This document shows positions 1 to 13,087 of a DNA stretch of 64,000 nt, in pieces; position 1 is the stretch's first letter; every line of letters starts with the position of its first letter. The stretch lies in assembly GCA_003508835.1 (NCBI GenBank), contig PUFA01000077.1:4912001-4976000 (forward strand). Reading direction: 5' to 3'. The notes beneath the pieces were generated by a model that did no database searches, had not been told where the DNA came from, and saw only the letters and a list, made by a program, of their open reading frames with translations. Both the position numbers and the translations under genes were made by a program. This stretch comes from Eonycteris spelaea. Taxonomy: Eukaryota > Chordata > Mammalia > Chiroptera > Pteropodidae.

Positions 1-194
1 GGTAGATGTGTTAATTAACTTAAATGAGTAATTAACATTTGTAATTAATTAGCATTAAAATCTCTCAGCATTATTCATTACACACTATCAATTGTAAAAT
101 GTATGATTTGGCTCAGGACTTGTTTATAGATGCCTGTAAAACCCATAGCACACAGCACATTTGCACCAAAGACTTTTCATTTTAACCTTCTAAA

Positions 195-345
195 ATAAAG
201 GCTGCCCAGTGTGGTGGGAATAACACAGATAACAAACTCAATCTGAGTTCAATTTCTGGCTCTGTCCTTTAAAATGTGTAATCTTAGCAACATAGTTAAA
301 ACCTTAATTTCCTTATCTATAAAGGAGGGCTAGCTTTTTCTGTTT
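195..345 (+). mobile_element. MIR SINE fragment
   Basis: Follows the MIR order: a TTCAATTTCTGGCTCTG-like stretch, then ATCTTAGCAA, then AATTTCCTTATCTATAAA. Strongly diverged, so ancient. Confidence 0.5.
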
Positions 346-439
346 TCTTCCATCCCTCTGCCATTATGATATGGTCTTGATTCCTGTCACCTTAACATCA
401 GGTATATGACCCCTCTTTCTTTCTTTTTTTTTTTTTTAA

Positions 440-975
440 CTGTTACAGCTATTTTTGGCCTTTTCATTTGAATTTTAGAATAATCTTTCTCTGTCTATCA
501 ATAGCCTAGATTAATTTTGAAAGAACTGACATCTTTACTATGATAAAACTTTCAATCAATGAACATAGTATGCCTCTTCATTTATTTAGTATTTTAAAAA
601 TATTTCTTTTATTAGTATTTTGTAATTTTCAGATATAAATATTTTGCTAGATTTTTACTTGAGTATTTCTTTAGAGAGATTGTAAATGATATTGTGTGTC
701 TGCATGTTTGTTGTTAGTATATAGAAATATGATGAATTTATGTGTACTTGTCTTCTATGACATTGCTGAGTTCACTTATTAGATCTAGGAATTTTTTTCT
801 AACAGACTTTGGGAATTTCTACATACATAATTGTGTCATCTACAGAAAGGACAGTTTTATTTTTTGCTTTCCAATCTGTATGCCTTTCATTTATTTTTAT
901 TGCTTTATTGTGGTGGCTAGATTTTCCATTACTCTGTTAAAAGTGATGAGAATGGACATTCTCATCTCCACAACG
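440..975 (-). mobile_element. Old L1 fragment (ORF2 region)
   Basis: The plus strand reads as the antisense of L1 ORF2: a region ending in GAATGGACATTCTCAT corresponds to the familiar L1 reverse-transcriptase stretch. No intact frame; the 79-codon open frame at 742 is antisense chance. Confidence 0.6.
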
Positions 976-1164
976 TTCTAACATCTTAAAAATCTCCAAA
1001 ATCAAATCAACAAGTAGATGTTTTGTGCCCTAAATGCACTTCATTATCTGTTGGGGACCCCTTCCCTTCATGAAGTGCATCAGATTTGGGGCTAAATTCC
1101 AGAGCCACTAATATTTGTGATGTCACTAATACATGTCAAGTTTTTTTTTTCTTTTATGAATCTG

Positions 1165-1720
1165 GATAATACATTCCTGGCCATTGTCAAGCTTACATTC
1201 CAGTGAGGGAAATAGTAAATAAACAAATATATTATCATTCATATACTATTATGTGCTATAAAAATAACAAAGCAGGTGAGGAGAGAGAGATTGATGAGAT
1301 ATTTTTTCAAGAAAGTTCTTTTTGAGTAGGTACCCTTTTTGTGAGCATCCTCCTGAATCAGGGCAAAGAATATTAAAATAGAAGAAACAGCAAGTGCAGA
1401 AGAGCTGAAGAGAATGAGCCTTAGTGTATTTGCGAACTGTCAAGAGGGCTGATGTGGCTGGAAGGGAGTGAGAATGAGAAAAATAAAGAAGAAATGAATT
1501 TGGAGATGTAAGCATGGGGTAGGTGATGAAGACTATGAAAAATACTTTGGATTTTATTAGGATGAGAAACAATTGTTTCAATCAGAGAAGTGACTTGATA
1601 TGATTTGTATACCCAAAAGAGCACTCTGTGAGTTTTGCTGTTATGAAGACTACATGCTCACAAAATGCTGGCTTTTGTTGTGTATGATTAACGCTATTTT
1701 ATAGAATCAACTGATTTTCC
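1165..1720 (+). mobile_element. Ancient interspersed repeat, family not assigned
   Basis: Shows the recurrent mammalian pattern TTACATTCCAGTGAGGG, then AATAAACAAATA, a GCTATAAAAA stretch, and later GAAGTGACTTGATATGATTTG. The same pattern recurs at 33060-33570 and weakly near 36180-36440 and 37610-37980. Confidence 0.4.
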
Positions 1721-2149
1721 TCATGACCAATAGAAATGAGTCACTTTGCTTTCTGGTAGAAACATGTGCTGCCGGTGGTGTAGCATGCTGTGCAAATGGA
1801 ACCTAGAGGAAAAATAATAAAAATCTTACCTAATCATTATCCTTATTTTAGTAGCTCTGTGATATAATATTAGAAATTGAATTATTCAAACTTTGAAAGG
1901 ATCATAAATATTAACTAACGCACTTTTTATTTTCATTTTAATTATCAAGGGAAACCCTCCATCCAGGTGTTCTTCTAAAGATTTTTGATTCTGAAAGGCC
2001 ATTTGACCTCTTTTGGCTTTGATCAATGACTAAAATCACTTCAGGGAGAAAAATAATCTCATTGGCCTTATTGCTGTATGAGACAATTTAACTAAGAAGA
2101 GACCTCATCTCTTACTCTGCCCCACACTTGTAATTATTTACTAGACACC

Positions 2150-2340
2150 TCCCTGAATACATCACCTCTGCTTACAGTGTTCTTCCAAATCTATTCAGCT
2201 AAATAATTTTTTCTTTATCCTTTGAAATTCTATTCAGATGTCACTACTTTTATAGTCACTACTACCTCAGGGAGAGTAATCACTCCCTCTTACACACTAA
2301 CTCTATCCCTTTTCATAGTTCTGTCATTACAAATACTAAT
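2150..2340 (+). mobile_element. L2 LINE 3' fragment
   Basis: CT-rich stretch containing ATTCAGATGTCACTAC and TCACTCCCTCTTACAC, which fits the L2 3' end. Short and diverged. Confidence 0.4.
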
Positions 2341-2344
2341 AATG

Positions 2345-2480
2345 AAACTAACTAACATTTGAGCACTTATTTTATACCAGAAAAACAAATGGCATGTTGT
2401 AGCGTTGTTCTCATTATTCAGATATGAAAAGTGAGACTTGAAGATGTTAAGTAACTTGTGAGTCCTAGAACTATTGCATC
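2345..2480 (-). mobile_element. MIR SINE fragment
   Basis: Antisense MIR pattern: ACATTTGAGCACTTA, then ATTATTCAGATATGAAAAGTGAGACTTG, then GTTAAGTAACTTG. Confidence 0.45.
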
Positions 2481-2544
2481 GCAGGAAAAAAAAGATTTGA
2501 CTTCATCTAGCTTCATCCAGATTGACTAAATTGTAATCATTTAG

Positions 2545-2860
2545 ATCCAGAGTTTTTTTAATTAATTTTTTTATGGTGACATTGGTTAACGAAATCTAGT
2601 AAGTTTCATCTGTGCACTTTAACAGTAAGGTATATATATGTTTATACTGTGTGTTCACCTCCCATAGTTTAATTTCTTTCTGTCACCACATATTTGACCC
2701 CCTTTACCCCGTCTACCTCCCCCCACTTTCCACCCTCTGGTAACCACTAGTCTATAGTTCATGTCCATGAGTCTCTGTTTGTCTTGTTCATTTGTTGCTT
2801 TTAGGTTCATATCCCCCATATAAGTGATATCATGTAATTTCCAACTTTTTCTAGACCCAG
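2545..2860 (-). mobile_element. L1 3' end, bat-like
   Basis: Antisense L1 3' UTR: starts in a T-rich run, then GTGACATTGGTTAAC, TGTGTTCACCTCCC, TTTGACCCCCTTTACCCC and CTCTGGTAACCACTAG. The same terminal module, longer, recurs at 4318-4885. Confidence 0.7.
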
Positions 2861-4099
2861 AGTTTTTAAGATATGCATCAAGGTGTCTTGAGGTGCCCCA
2901 GCAAGTACTATGGTATATTTTAAATTTTCAAGGGAAACACAGTGATATTCTACGTCTGTCAGACACTAAAGAAAACTATAGGTCCAGATAGTTAAGTTTT
3001 CCCCTTAGATTATACTACATTCTTTTCAATGACATCATAAATTTGCAAAGCTGAGTTTCCCATAGATGCTGTGATAAAGAACAAATACTGAGCCAAAAAT
3101 CAATGTGGAACAGGAAATGCAGGTGAGGGTGTGCAATCTGATTTCAGGTTTTGAGAAGTTGCGCCATGCCTGGCAAATGCACATATCTCATTAGTAAGCA
3201 ATTGTGGCAATTACAGAATGAAATTAAAATATTTTTTCTTTCAATGCATATGCTTTATTTTTTTCAAATGGCTGCTAAGTCATCAAAACAGAAATACCTA
3301 TTAAGTTGTTTGGACCTAACAAACTAATAAAGGGAAATTTTAGTATTTCTTTTGGTCTATGGGTGCTGTGAAAAAAAATAATAAAATTGAGACACTAAAA
3401 TCAGCATCAACGGAGAGAGTTTGACAACCTCTGGCTTAGATATTTGTCTCACCTGCCAGACCACACAATTTTCTTAAATGCATAGTAAAATCGAGCTGGT
3501 ATAGTAGAAATCAGAAGTAATCTTTTCCTTCTTGTCTGTCTCCCTTCCGTGAAAGCTGTAAAACTTTTGGCTACCAAAAACAAGACAAAACAAAACAAAA
3601 AAACCAATAACCCAACTCACATTGTCTTAATTAACAAGGAGGAGTCAGGGAATCATGCAATGAATATTGGCCTGTGTGGTATAGTCTCTTGTTTATTTCC
3701 TTTAAAGGAACTTGTCTCCCTTGCATATGTTTGTTAGCACATTTCCTTCAATTACATCACCAACACCTCTGAGATAAACACATAGATGCTTACTAAGGAA
3801 ATAACTGTGAGAAGTCCTAATAAGGGATATGTAGAAATTATATGAGAAGAAAGCTAAATGCCATTTCTTGCTAAATTCCCTTAAAGCTCTATCAAAAATA
3901 TCTAATCAATTCTATGAGATATACAATCCCTACTAACAAGAAAGAAAAACTAAATGGATTTATAATTTTGTTGCAAGTGATTAGTGGGAAATGGCCTGCT
4001 GGGGAAAAAAGGAGTTGGGGAAAGGTATGTCAAAATTTTTTGTCCCTCATGGAATATTCACTGATAGAAACAGCCCTATTTTTCCCTCCTAGATGACAA

Positions 4100-4295
4100 C
4101 TAGGGCTACCAGATTTATCAAATAAAAATTCAGGATACTCAGTACAATTTAAATTTCAGATAAACAGAAGTAATTTTTTAGTATAAATAAGTCCCAGATA
4201 TTGCATGGGGCATACTTATACTAAAAAATTTCTCCTCAACCTGAAATTCAAATTAAACTGGGTATCCTACATTTAATCTAGCAACTCTGATAAAA
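4100..4295. mobile_element. Palindromic DNA transposon (MER53-like)
   Basis: Almost the whole element is an inverted repeat folding about 4205: AGGATACTCAGT on the left pairs with ACTGGGTATCCT on the right, and the central arms share the TTTTTTAGTATAA / TTATACTAAAAAA pair. The outer ends (GGGCTACCAGATTTAT and AATCTAGCAACTCT) resemble those of MER53. Confidence 0.65.
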
Positions 4296-4317
4296 ACAGA
4301 AATTCCCTTTAAAACAT

Positions 4318-4885
4318 AATTATTTTTTTTATTAAAATAATTGAGGTGGCGTTGGTTAATAAAATCAAGTAGGTTTCAGGTATAAAATTCAATGATATGT
4401 CATATGTATATTACATTGTGTGTTCACCCCAAGTTAAATTTCTTTCCCACACCAAACATTTAACCCCCTTTACCCCTATCTACCTCTCCCTTCCCCCTTC
4501 CCTCTGGTAACCACTAACCCACTATCCGTAAGTCTCATTGATTTGTCATCTATGCTGCTTTCAGTCAGTCTTATCTTCCACATATGAGGGAAATCATATG
4601 GTTCTCAGCTTTTTCTATCTGACTTATTTCATTTAGCATGATAATCTCAAGATCCATCCGTGTTGTCCGCAAGTGACAGTATTTCATCTCTTCTAATGGC
4701 TGAGTGATATTCCATTGTATGCATGTACCATAGATTCTTCATCCAATCACCTGTCAAAGGACACTTTGTTGTTTCCACGTCTTGGCCACTGGGAACAATG
4801 CTGCTATGAACATCGGGTGCATATATCTTTGCGAAAAAGTGAAACATAATTATTAATAGAATTGAAATATTAACATTTTTCACCC
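4318..4885 (-). mobile_element. L1 3' end with ORF2 C-terminus
   Basis: Contains the same 3' UTR module as 2545-2860, then the end of ORF2. The minus-strand frame at 4647-4883 includes the familiar MHTMEYHSAIRRDEI near its C-terminus. Truncated and non-functional. Confidence 0.8.
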
Positions 4886-4894
4886 CTTAATGAA

Positions 4895-5075
4895 ATTGAA
4901 AACAGTGGTTTTTAAAGTGTAGTTCCTTGAACAGGCATATCGTCATCATCTGAGAACGTGTTAAAATGCAAAATTTTAAAATCTACCCTTTAGTCACTAA
5001 ATCAGAAATGCTGGGGACAAGGCCCCCAAATCTGTGTCTTAATGAGCTTCCGAGGTTATTCTGACCCACAAGTTA
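4895..5075 (+). mobile_element. MER5A-like hAT element
   Basis: Matches the MER5A order: GTGGTTTTTAAAGTGTAG, CATCATCTGAGAACGTG, AAATCAGAAATGCTGGGG, ATCTGTGTCTTAATGAGC. Related copies at 21640-21770 and 39415-39605. Confidence 0.6.
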
Positions 5076-5079
5076 TGAT

Positions 5080-5560
5080 AGGAAGAATAGTCTTCCCCAA
5101 AGAGGTCCGTGTCCTAATCTTCTGAGCCTGCATCGTAGGTTACATGGCAAACGGGAATTAAGATTGCAGAAGAAATTTTGGTTGCTAATCAGCCAATTTA
5201 AAAATAAGGAGAGTATCCTGTATTATTCACGTGGGACCAAGGTAATCACAAGGGTTTTTAAAAGAGTCACTCAGAAGATATGACATGGCAAGAGGGCACA
5301 GAGAGATGCAACACCGCTGCTTTGAAGGAGGAGGAAGGCAACCGGAGCCAAGGGATGTAGGTGGCGTCTAGCAGCTGAAAAAGGCAAGAAAACAAACTCT
5401 TCCCCAGAGCCTCCAGGAAAAAATTCAGCCCGTGACACCTGGATTTTAGTCCAATGAGACGCTGACTTTTAACCTACAGAACCATAAGATAAGTTGCTGC
5501 TATTTAAGCCATTAAATTTGTAAGTCTTTTGTTATAGCAGTGATAGTAAACTGACTGAGC
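5080..5560 (+). mobile_element. MLT1-type MaLR solo LTR
   Basis: Diagnostic blocks in order: TGTCCTAATCTTCTGAGCC, TTACATGGCAAACGGGA, GTAATCACAAGGG, AGCCTCCAGGA, ATTTTAGTCCAATGAGAC and TTTAAGCCATTAAATTTG. About 480 bp, diverged, no internal retroviral sequence beside it. Confidence 0.75.
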
Positions 5561-5794
5561 AATGATCATCAATGCCTCCTAAAACCATCGGCTAAAATGC
5601 AGCAGTCCAATGCAGTTAGGGGACTGCGTTGGTAGTTAACATCAACCCTTCCGTGGTTATTCATATGTATCATTTATAACTTATTTTATATGCACGGAGA
5701 GAGTTGATATCTTTTAAACTAAGCATTTAGTTGTTTCTAAAGTTTACAGTTATTTTTAAAAAATAATCAAATAATCATCAAGCATACTATAGAC

Positions 5795-6140
5795 GGAATG
5801 TTTTTGTCCCTGCAAAGTTCAGATGTTGAAATCTCACCCCTAATATGTTGGTATAAGGGAGTGAGGATTTGGGGAGGCGATTAGATCGTAAGGGTGGAGC
5901 CTTCATGACTGGGATTAGTGCCCTTAAAAAAAAGACACCAGAGAGCTCACTAGATCATGTGAGGACAGAAAGAAAACTCCTATCTGTGAACATGAAATAG
6001 GCTCTCACCAGACACCAAATCTGCTGGCACCTTGATCTTAGACTTCCCAGCCTCTAGAACTGTGAGGAATAGATTTCCATTGTTTATAAGCCACCCTTGC
6101 CTGTGATATTCTGTTACAGCAGCTCCAACAGACGAAGACA
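5795..6140 (+). mobile_element. MaLR-type solo LTR (MLT1/MST group)
   Basis: Blocks seen: ATGTTGAAATCTCACCCC, GGGATTAGTGCCCTTA, GAGAGCTCACTAGATCATG, CTCACCAGACACCAAATC, CTTGATCTTAGACTTCCCAG and TTGTTTATAAGCCACCC. Lies 235 bp after another MaLR LTR of the same strand, probably an independent insertion. Confidence 0.75.
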
Positions 6141-8790
6141 TGTTATATCAAAGAAATCATGAGATTCTGATTGTGCAGTAGTAGTGGACATACTGTTGAC
6201 CAGGATGAGCTGGCCAGGTAAGCAGCACTGTTGTAGACTAGCTTGAATAACATTTCATTGGAATAATTTCTCATATAACTCATGACCCTATATTCCCCTT
6301 TCCGTCTGAGCAACGGGAATCTCCTTGATGAATTATCCTGGAAATAGGCCTAGAAATAACTTGGGAAATAAAGAGCTAAGGACAGATGTCCCAGAAGCCT
6401 CCTAGGAGCTACAGAAGGAAATTTTTATATCATGACTTTACCACAGAAACAGAATTCATCAAGTTTTAAGAGTTTCTCAAGAACAAGTTCTCAGTTTCTT
6501 CACATATTCTGTCTTAAGTTTACCTAAGTCTGTCTAAATTTGCACGAAGGAAGTATATTTATGTGAAAGCAACCAGTTCCCTAAAATATGATAAAATAAA
6601 GAGGTTTTTGTTCTCTTTTAATTTTATTGATTTATCATCCACAGCCACGTTAAACCTCTGCCAACAGTTCTGGCAGACAAAGAATCTTTAAGTTTTTGTT
6701 CATTGAAATACCATTGTTGTCATAGTATTAATAGTAATGTACAGCCGTAAAAATCCACTATTGAACAGGAAGTTTCTATCAAACACCTGTACCCTATCTT
6801 CAACACGTTTACCTCTGGAGAGTTTCTCATTGGTGTGCATTAGTTACCTCATTCCACATTATAAGAACTAACTGATAAATTTTCAGGAATTTTGCAAATC
6901 TGTTGTTTAACATAGTCATTATTAAAATTTAAAATTATATTAACTTAAAATTAAATAAACCCTATTAAAAACAAAATTTATATGCAAAATGCACCACTTT
7001 CTAATTATCTTGTAAATTTTACTACCATCTATGCTCCAAGATTATTCACATTTATCATATCTGCAGGATAGATGTAGTATATCAAGGCACACTACTGGTC
7101 ACCTCTTCCCAACTCCATGTTCAATGAAGTCATGTTGGTAGTTTGAATTTGGCCACTGTGCAAGTACTTACATTCAGAAATAGGCAAATGCTACATACCA
7201 CTCATTCCAATTTAAATAAATCATTTAGAAGCAGCTGTATTACAACAGGCGATGATATTACAAATTCATATTCAAAATGCATCAGTCTTGACTGATACTT
7301 AGAAATTTTCCTAATTAAAAATAAGATTATTTTTAAAAAACATACATATCTATAAGTCAGCATTTTCATAAAATGATACAGAACCTTTAAAAGGTATAAT
7401 AACTTTTATTTCAAATCCAGCTCTTTTTTTAATGACAATTTTTATTTTTAACTTGAAGGCTCATATGCTCTGAGAAATAAAAGAGGAATACTTAAGTTCC
7501 ACAGGTTTCCCCCCACCCCGAATACTGCCAACAGCCCCCTCAGATAAGAAATGCTCTGTTCCTGAATTGGTTACCATCTGAGAATTCATTATTTGTACCT
7601 TGATGAAATATGTGGCCTTTTTAACCTTTTCAAAGTGCTCATATTCTAACATATCTTTAGTATAACACTGTAAGTTAAAGTAAGTTCTAAACTATAAAGA
7701 CATATCTCCATTGCATATTTTTTCAACATATTTTATGGTCTACCATGTATTACAAACTAATTACTATGCTTTAATTCCATTTTTATTTTCTGCCATGTTT
7801 TTTCTAAAATTGTTACAAAATTTTGATAAATTGTTATATAAAATTCACCTAGGATGCCCTCTGTAAGTATTCAGACATTCAGATTTCAAGATTTCACTCC
7901 CAGAGATTCTGCTTTAGAATGTGGAACCAGTTAAAAGAAGCTAGAAATGCGGGAATTCTTATTAGAGGGAATAAAAATACTCCCTGACGTAGGAGGTTAA
8001 AGAGAATAACACCTGGGCCACCGTTGTCACATCTATCTCTAGTCGGGAAGCTGGAGAGCCAAAAGAGAGGAAGCTAACATTCTTCATCCATTTATTAAAT
8101 AAATACCTAACAGATAGTAGATAGCACCCAGTTGTAGGTTCTAGGATTACAATGTTGAATAAAACAAAACAAAAAATCTCTGCATGACCAAGATGTTTGA
8201 AAGAATACTTACAATTAGGCTGGAGATAAAAACATAGGAAAATAAGAATATAGATATCTTAGGTGATTGCTGGAAGGGTACCTAAGATGAAGGGGAGAGG
8301 CGGAATTTACAGAGTTGAGAAAGGGAACAGAACAAGGAAATCGGCAGCCGAAGCCAGACCGATCAGCCTACAAATGTCACAGTTTTATATCTGTTCATTG
8401 TCCGAGACAAGCTGGGATTCTCTGATACACAGCCTGACTTCCTTGTCGGAAACTTGAGGGACACCAGGTGTCCCTGAAGGGGGACCTCCCCGTGTGTGGC
8501 TGTGCAGGCTTGGCATGGTCCCACTCCAGGCAGCTCCATTTACCTAAGCATGTGACAGTGGTACTTTAATTGTGTCGTGCAGCCCCTCTGCTTAAAGACA
8601 TGTTGCAACAGCTCACCGCGGCTAGCTAGCGTCAGGAGATTATCTCTTCTTTCATAGATTTATTCTAATGTAGATACTTTTTAAATCTTGCCCTAATATG
8701 GTAAACGATTACATCAGGACCATATAGTTTCTTTAGCTCTACTTTCTACATGAGTGTAATTCTGTTTGCTTTTGAAAAACCTGTGAAGAG
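6141..8790. other. AT-rich intergenic stretch without assigned features
   Basis: No gene or confident repeat. Mostly AT-rich; 8440-8640 is distinctly richer in G and C and contains ACACCAGGTGTCCCTG near its start. The open frames here are short and unlike any family I know. Confidence 0.5.
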
Positions 8791-8794
8791 GAAT

Positions 8795-8905
8795 AAAATA
8801 AATCTCATCATTCTTTAAGGCTCAACCAAAGTCTCACATCTCCCTGACATCTCTTTTTCCTTGATCAGAGCCTTCCCTAAACTCTTCTAACAAGTGTAGT
8901 CTGAA
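8795..8905 (+). mobile_element. L2 LINE fragment
   Basis: AAGGCTCAACCAAAGTCTCAC followed by GAGCCTTCCCTAAACTCTTC, the usual order of the L2 3' region. Confidence 0.4.
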
Positions 8906-11583
8906 CTCCCCCAGGTTCAGATAAGAGCAAACTTGGAGCTCAGGGAAAGGGCTGTCGAGCAGGAGACAGATTCTGGAATAAGTCAAATGAGGACTATAAA
9001 AACCAACAAAGGGTGTGGCCAGCATTTCCAAGTGCTCTCTCCTGGTGAGTATGGGATCTCAGCCTGGAGAAGAAATGATATCACCATCCAGGACACTAAG
9101 TAGGAAGGTCAGAACACATTTAGGAGAGAGGCTGTTCCAAAGGTGCCTCTGTATTTTGGGTTCCGGCTGTGAATCTTATCACAGCAGAATCATGGAGTGA
9201 GGCTGGGAACAGCGTGAGCTGCTCGGAGAAGGGCACGGGTGAGAGACGTGCCGATAGGCAGTGCCGAGACACAGCACGTGCACACAAAAGAACACACAAT
9301 CTGTATACTGATGGACTCGCACAATGCAACTTGTAATAACCAGAGTTTGGCTCACAGGTTGCGAGGAAGGGAAGAGCTGTTATTTTATTTTATTTCTCTG
9401 CCTTAAAAATAGTGTTTTATTTTGTCTTTATAATCGGTCTGTCTTTTGTCATGAGGTGTTTCAGATTCGTGAGGTTTAAAGTATCACTGGAATTTATACT
9501 TTTACTTAAAAAAAATTTTTTTGAACCTTCAAGTACAGATAAGACCTGGCTCCCTAAATAATTGTAACAGCCTCAGTAACAAGGAGCCATTTCCTCCTTC
9601 CACATGTGAATTTGCAGAGTCCACTAAAGAAGATTAAAGGAAGGAGAGAAGAGCTTGCCACACTCTGTTTGTTTTAGAGGAAAGAATTGATCCAGATACA
9701 GAACCATCTACCAGACAGAGCAACCAGCACGAAGAGTCCTTTGTGCGGAGACGCGACAGCCACACTAAAGAAAGGAAGTGACAGGAAATCGAGAGTTTAT
9801 TTTAACTATCCTATCCTGTCTTCCATCATAATGTAAACAGCCATCCTGTTTTCTAGCCAGACGGCAGTTTTCCCTAGCCTCATGCGGCCACAAATCTGAA
9901 CCACACTAACTAGACGCCGCTGGCAGAAGATAAGGAGGAAAGAAAGTGCCCATATGAGGTTTATTTATTTTATCAGAGGCTGCAACTGTCAGGGGAGACT
10001 GTCAAGGCCATACCCGTTATTCTGGACAGGCTGTCAGCTTCAAAGCGGAGCCCGTGGAGGAGAGTCTGGAATCTTCTCGTCACCATGAAGCAAAGCCCCT
10101 CCAGCTTACACTGAACTTCTCCAATGTCTGTGAAACAAAACGCATGGGCTGTAGGTCACCATTTTGCTGGCAGGTAGGTGTCGTTAAGAAAGCCATTGCT
10201 TTTTGAGAGGGTTAAGAACTGCCAAGGAAGAAAACTGAGTGCACTGTGGACAAAAGCTGGAGTTTCTCTTAACCCCTGGCCCCTGGTATTCCTGGCCTTT
10301 TTGCATTACTCATTTCAGGATATTTTAAGAAAGAGAGGGCTGTGTTTTCTGACTGTAAATATGAGTGCAGCAGGTTGAACTGAAATACACCAAATATTTT
10401 TCTAACTGAGGGAGACCAGTGTAGAACCTAGATGCCAACAAGATGACTAAACAGCCATTTGTCTCATATTTACTCGTTTAGGGCTGATGGGAGTGGAAAG
10501 AAACAGCTGGTGTGAGCTATTTCTATTGGGGAGCAATAAGATACAGCATGCCATAGGAGATGATTAAGCCAAGGTATATTATTGTCACAGGTCTTACATA
10601 AAGCTCTCCTACTCATTAAGCATCTTTGTCAATGGACATACAGATACACAAAGAAGTTTTAACTGAGTCTCCTTGGTGAGATTTTTTTTTATAGTCAGCA
10701 CAGTTGGTCTTTCAACCATAAAGTATGTTGTGTGATAAGACAGAAAAGAGGACTGTATTCAAAGTTAGAAGTTGAGTTGCTTTTCAAAAAAAGCAATGAA
10801 AATAACACGAAAACAGGAGACGTAGTGTGCTGCATTAGCCTTTAGTGTTGACGAGAAAACTTGCTCCTGTTAATGATAAAGCAATGTCTACTTTTCATGT
10901 GTGACAAAGTTCTGAGCGGCCCTAACTTTTTCCATGAGCAATTAACCTCACGGAAGCTTCCCAAGGCCTGGATTCTGGAGAACGTTTACTTTTCCGTTAC
11001 TAACACTTCCAACGCACCCTCCACAGCCAGTGTGTAGTCTCGCCTCTTCTCCAGCAAAGAGCCCGACTGAGATTTTTCTGGAGGCCTTCAGGTAGTGACC
11101 TATTTGTATCCATTTTGCATCTGAGGAAACTCCATCCAGAAATGTAATTCTAAGCTTTTGAGCCAAAAGCAAATTTTGGAAAACCTCAAGTCAATATCCT
11201 TTTTCAAAGGTGTGTCCTCAACACCCAGCAAATCAATCGCCTGGCACACAATTAAGTGCTGATGGCTTTTTTTCAGACCCTCGGTCTTTGTTTCTTAAGC
11301 AGTTCTCATGATTCCAGATCCGTGCTATAGACGTGGGAGGGTATAGCGTGGGTGCTGAGTTGGAGAGGCATTGAATGTCTGGCTGTTTTGGTTTTTGCTA
11401 AATGCCCACCGGTTGTCTTTTGTTGTAGTGGTTATAGTGCTGTTTCTGTTTTGTTTGTTTTGTGTTGTGTTGTCTATTTTTCCCCCCGCCCCCCCCCAAA
11501 AAAATAGAATGGAAAAATTGGAAAATACACTAGATGTTATTTTCCTAACTGCTAAATCTTGATATCAATCTTCCCCCATTGCC

Positions 11584-11586
<3 letters not shown>
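8906..11586. other. Intergenic stretch without assigned features
   Basis: Unique-looking DNA. 8990-9350 and 9700-10110 are richer in G and C than the neighbourhood. No open frame above 75 codons, no RNA gene and no recognised repeat. Confidence 0.5.

Positions 11587-11630
<44 letters not shown>
11587..11630. repeat. (AC)22 microsatellite
   Basis: Pure 44-nt AC run. The His-Thr open frames across it are artefacts of the repeat. Confidence 0.97.
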
Positions 11631-11632
<2 letters not shown>

Positions 11633-12009
11633 AAGACTCCTAAAAGGGAGTTTTTTTCAAGACCTCAATCATCCTCAGAAATTCAGTCATCCGCTTTCAT
11701 CATCTACCACATCCTCTATGAAGAAAAAGTTCCTTTTTTAAGGCAATTCTTCCTAGTGTTTCCATCCTCACTCCCAACATGTCTTTAATGATGACATTTC
11801 AGTCCAGTGTTTGAAGCTATTTTATAGAAGGTTCTTTCTGACCACTTTTACTTTACAGCCTCAGAGAAAAAGTAAGTGGTTTGAGCAAGCTCTCGTATAA
11901 ATTAGTTGCAGAAATAAGATGAGAGACAGGTTGTCTGATTCTCAGTTTAGTGTGCTTCTGGGCCAGAAAGACCCAGAAGTCTTTCATCCAGGAGATCTAA
12001 CATTCTCAT

Positions 12010-12011
<2 letters not shown>

Positions 12012-12042
<31 letters not shown>
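12012..12042. repeat. (AC)n microsatellite
   Basis: Uninterrupted AC run of 31 nt. Confidence 0.95.
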
Positions 12043-12045
<3 letters not shown>

Positions 12046-13084
12046 AACAATATTAACAGCAATAATCACATTGTGTGATGATTTCTCTAGTGTTGTAAAT
12101 GGCCACCATGTTGCTCAACGAGGTAAAACCATACAAAGTCAAATAGCATAAGCCGTGCCCAGTGGCAATTAGAAGGTAACAGTATGAATGATGTAACCAC
12201 AGGTCAAAGCTGAAACAAGTATGAAATTAATCAGAGGGCCAAGGAAATACTAGACTGGGGTGACCTGAGAATTTCTGAGGAAAAAGAGCTTAGTGAGAGT
12301 TTAAGCATCTATGATGTCTTAAAAGGAAAAAACAAACAAACAAACAAAAACTCTGCCACGAAGTGCACCTGCTTTCTCATAAATAACACCATTGCTTACA
12401 TTATGACTGCTGTCAAAAATGCCATTCCCTTTCTTCCCTTTCTTTTGTCTGAGTCCTGCCTTTCTTTCAAGATTATATCCTGCCCCATGAAGCTTTGTCT
12501 GCGTGTCTTGAACCACAATTTTTTCTCCTTTCTCTAAACGTTCATCTGTGATTTGACTCTGATAAAAACTTTTTTCTCCCCCCCAAAATATATTTTATGT
12601 TGTATTCCCCCAATTCACTGAAAACCCCTGTGCCTCCCACTTATTTGTTTATGTTTTCAAACAGTCTAATACAGCTCAATACAATCCCGATAACAAATTG
12701 ACCTCGTGGTCAGGGAGCAAAGACACATGGGAGTTACAGTAAAAGGTATGGGGCATCTGGATGCGTCTCAGAGGGGTGGGACCTGCATTTGTAGTCTGGT
12801 TTCCCCTTGCATATCTCACCCCTTCATGTAGAAAGTCATCCATGACTATTGTCTGGCATTCTCGAATAATCCAGGAACTGTTTATTTGTTTGTTCACCAC
12901 AGAGGCAAAGAGGAGTTATTATTCAGTATGTGGACGTCAGTCAAAACTCGGAAGCAAAAAATTATTTACAATTGTAATATTTAATGAGTCTAAAATGAGA
13001 ATATAAGACCAAGAAATGGATCTTCTCCATTAATTTTTAAATTTGTGTTTTAGAGAGTAAGTGATCTTTTTTTAAAAAAAAAAA
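12043..13084. other. Intergenic stretch without assigned features
   Basis: AT-rich, with a short CAAA run near 12330 and an A-tract at 13072-13087. No gene or confident repeat. Confidence 0.5.
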
Positions 13085-13087
13085 AAA

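Noticed and set aside
11559..11788. His/Thr-rich open frames
   Set aside because: Produced by translation of the AC microsatellite.
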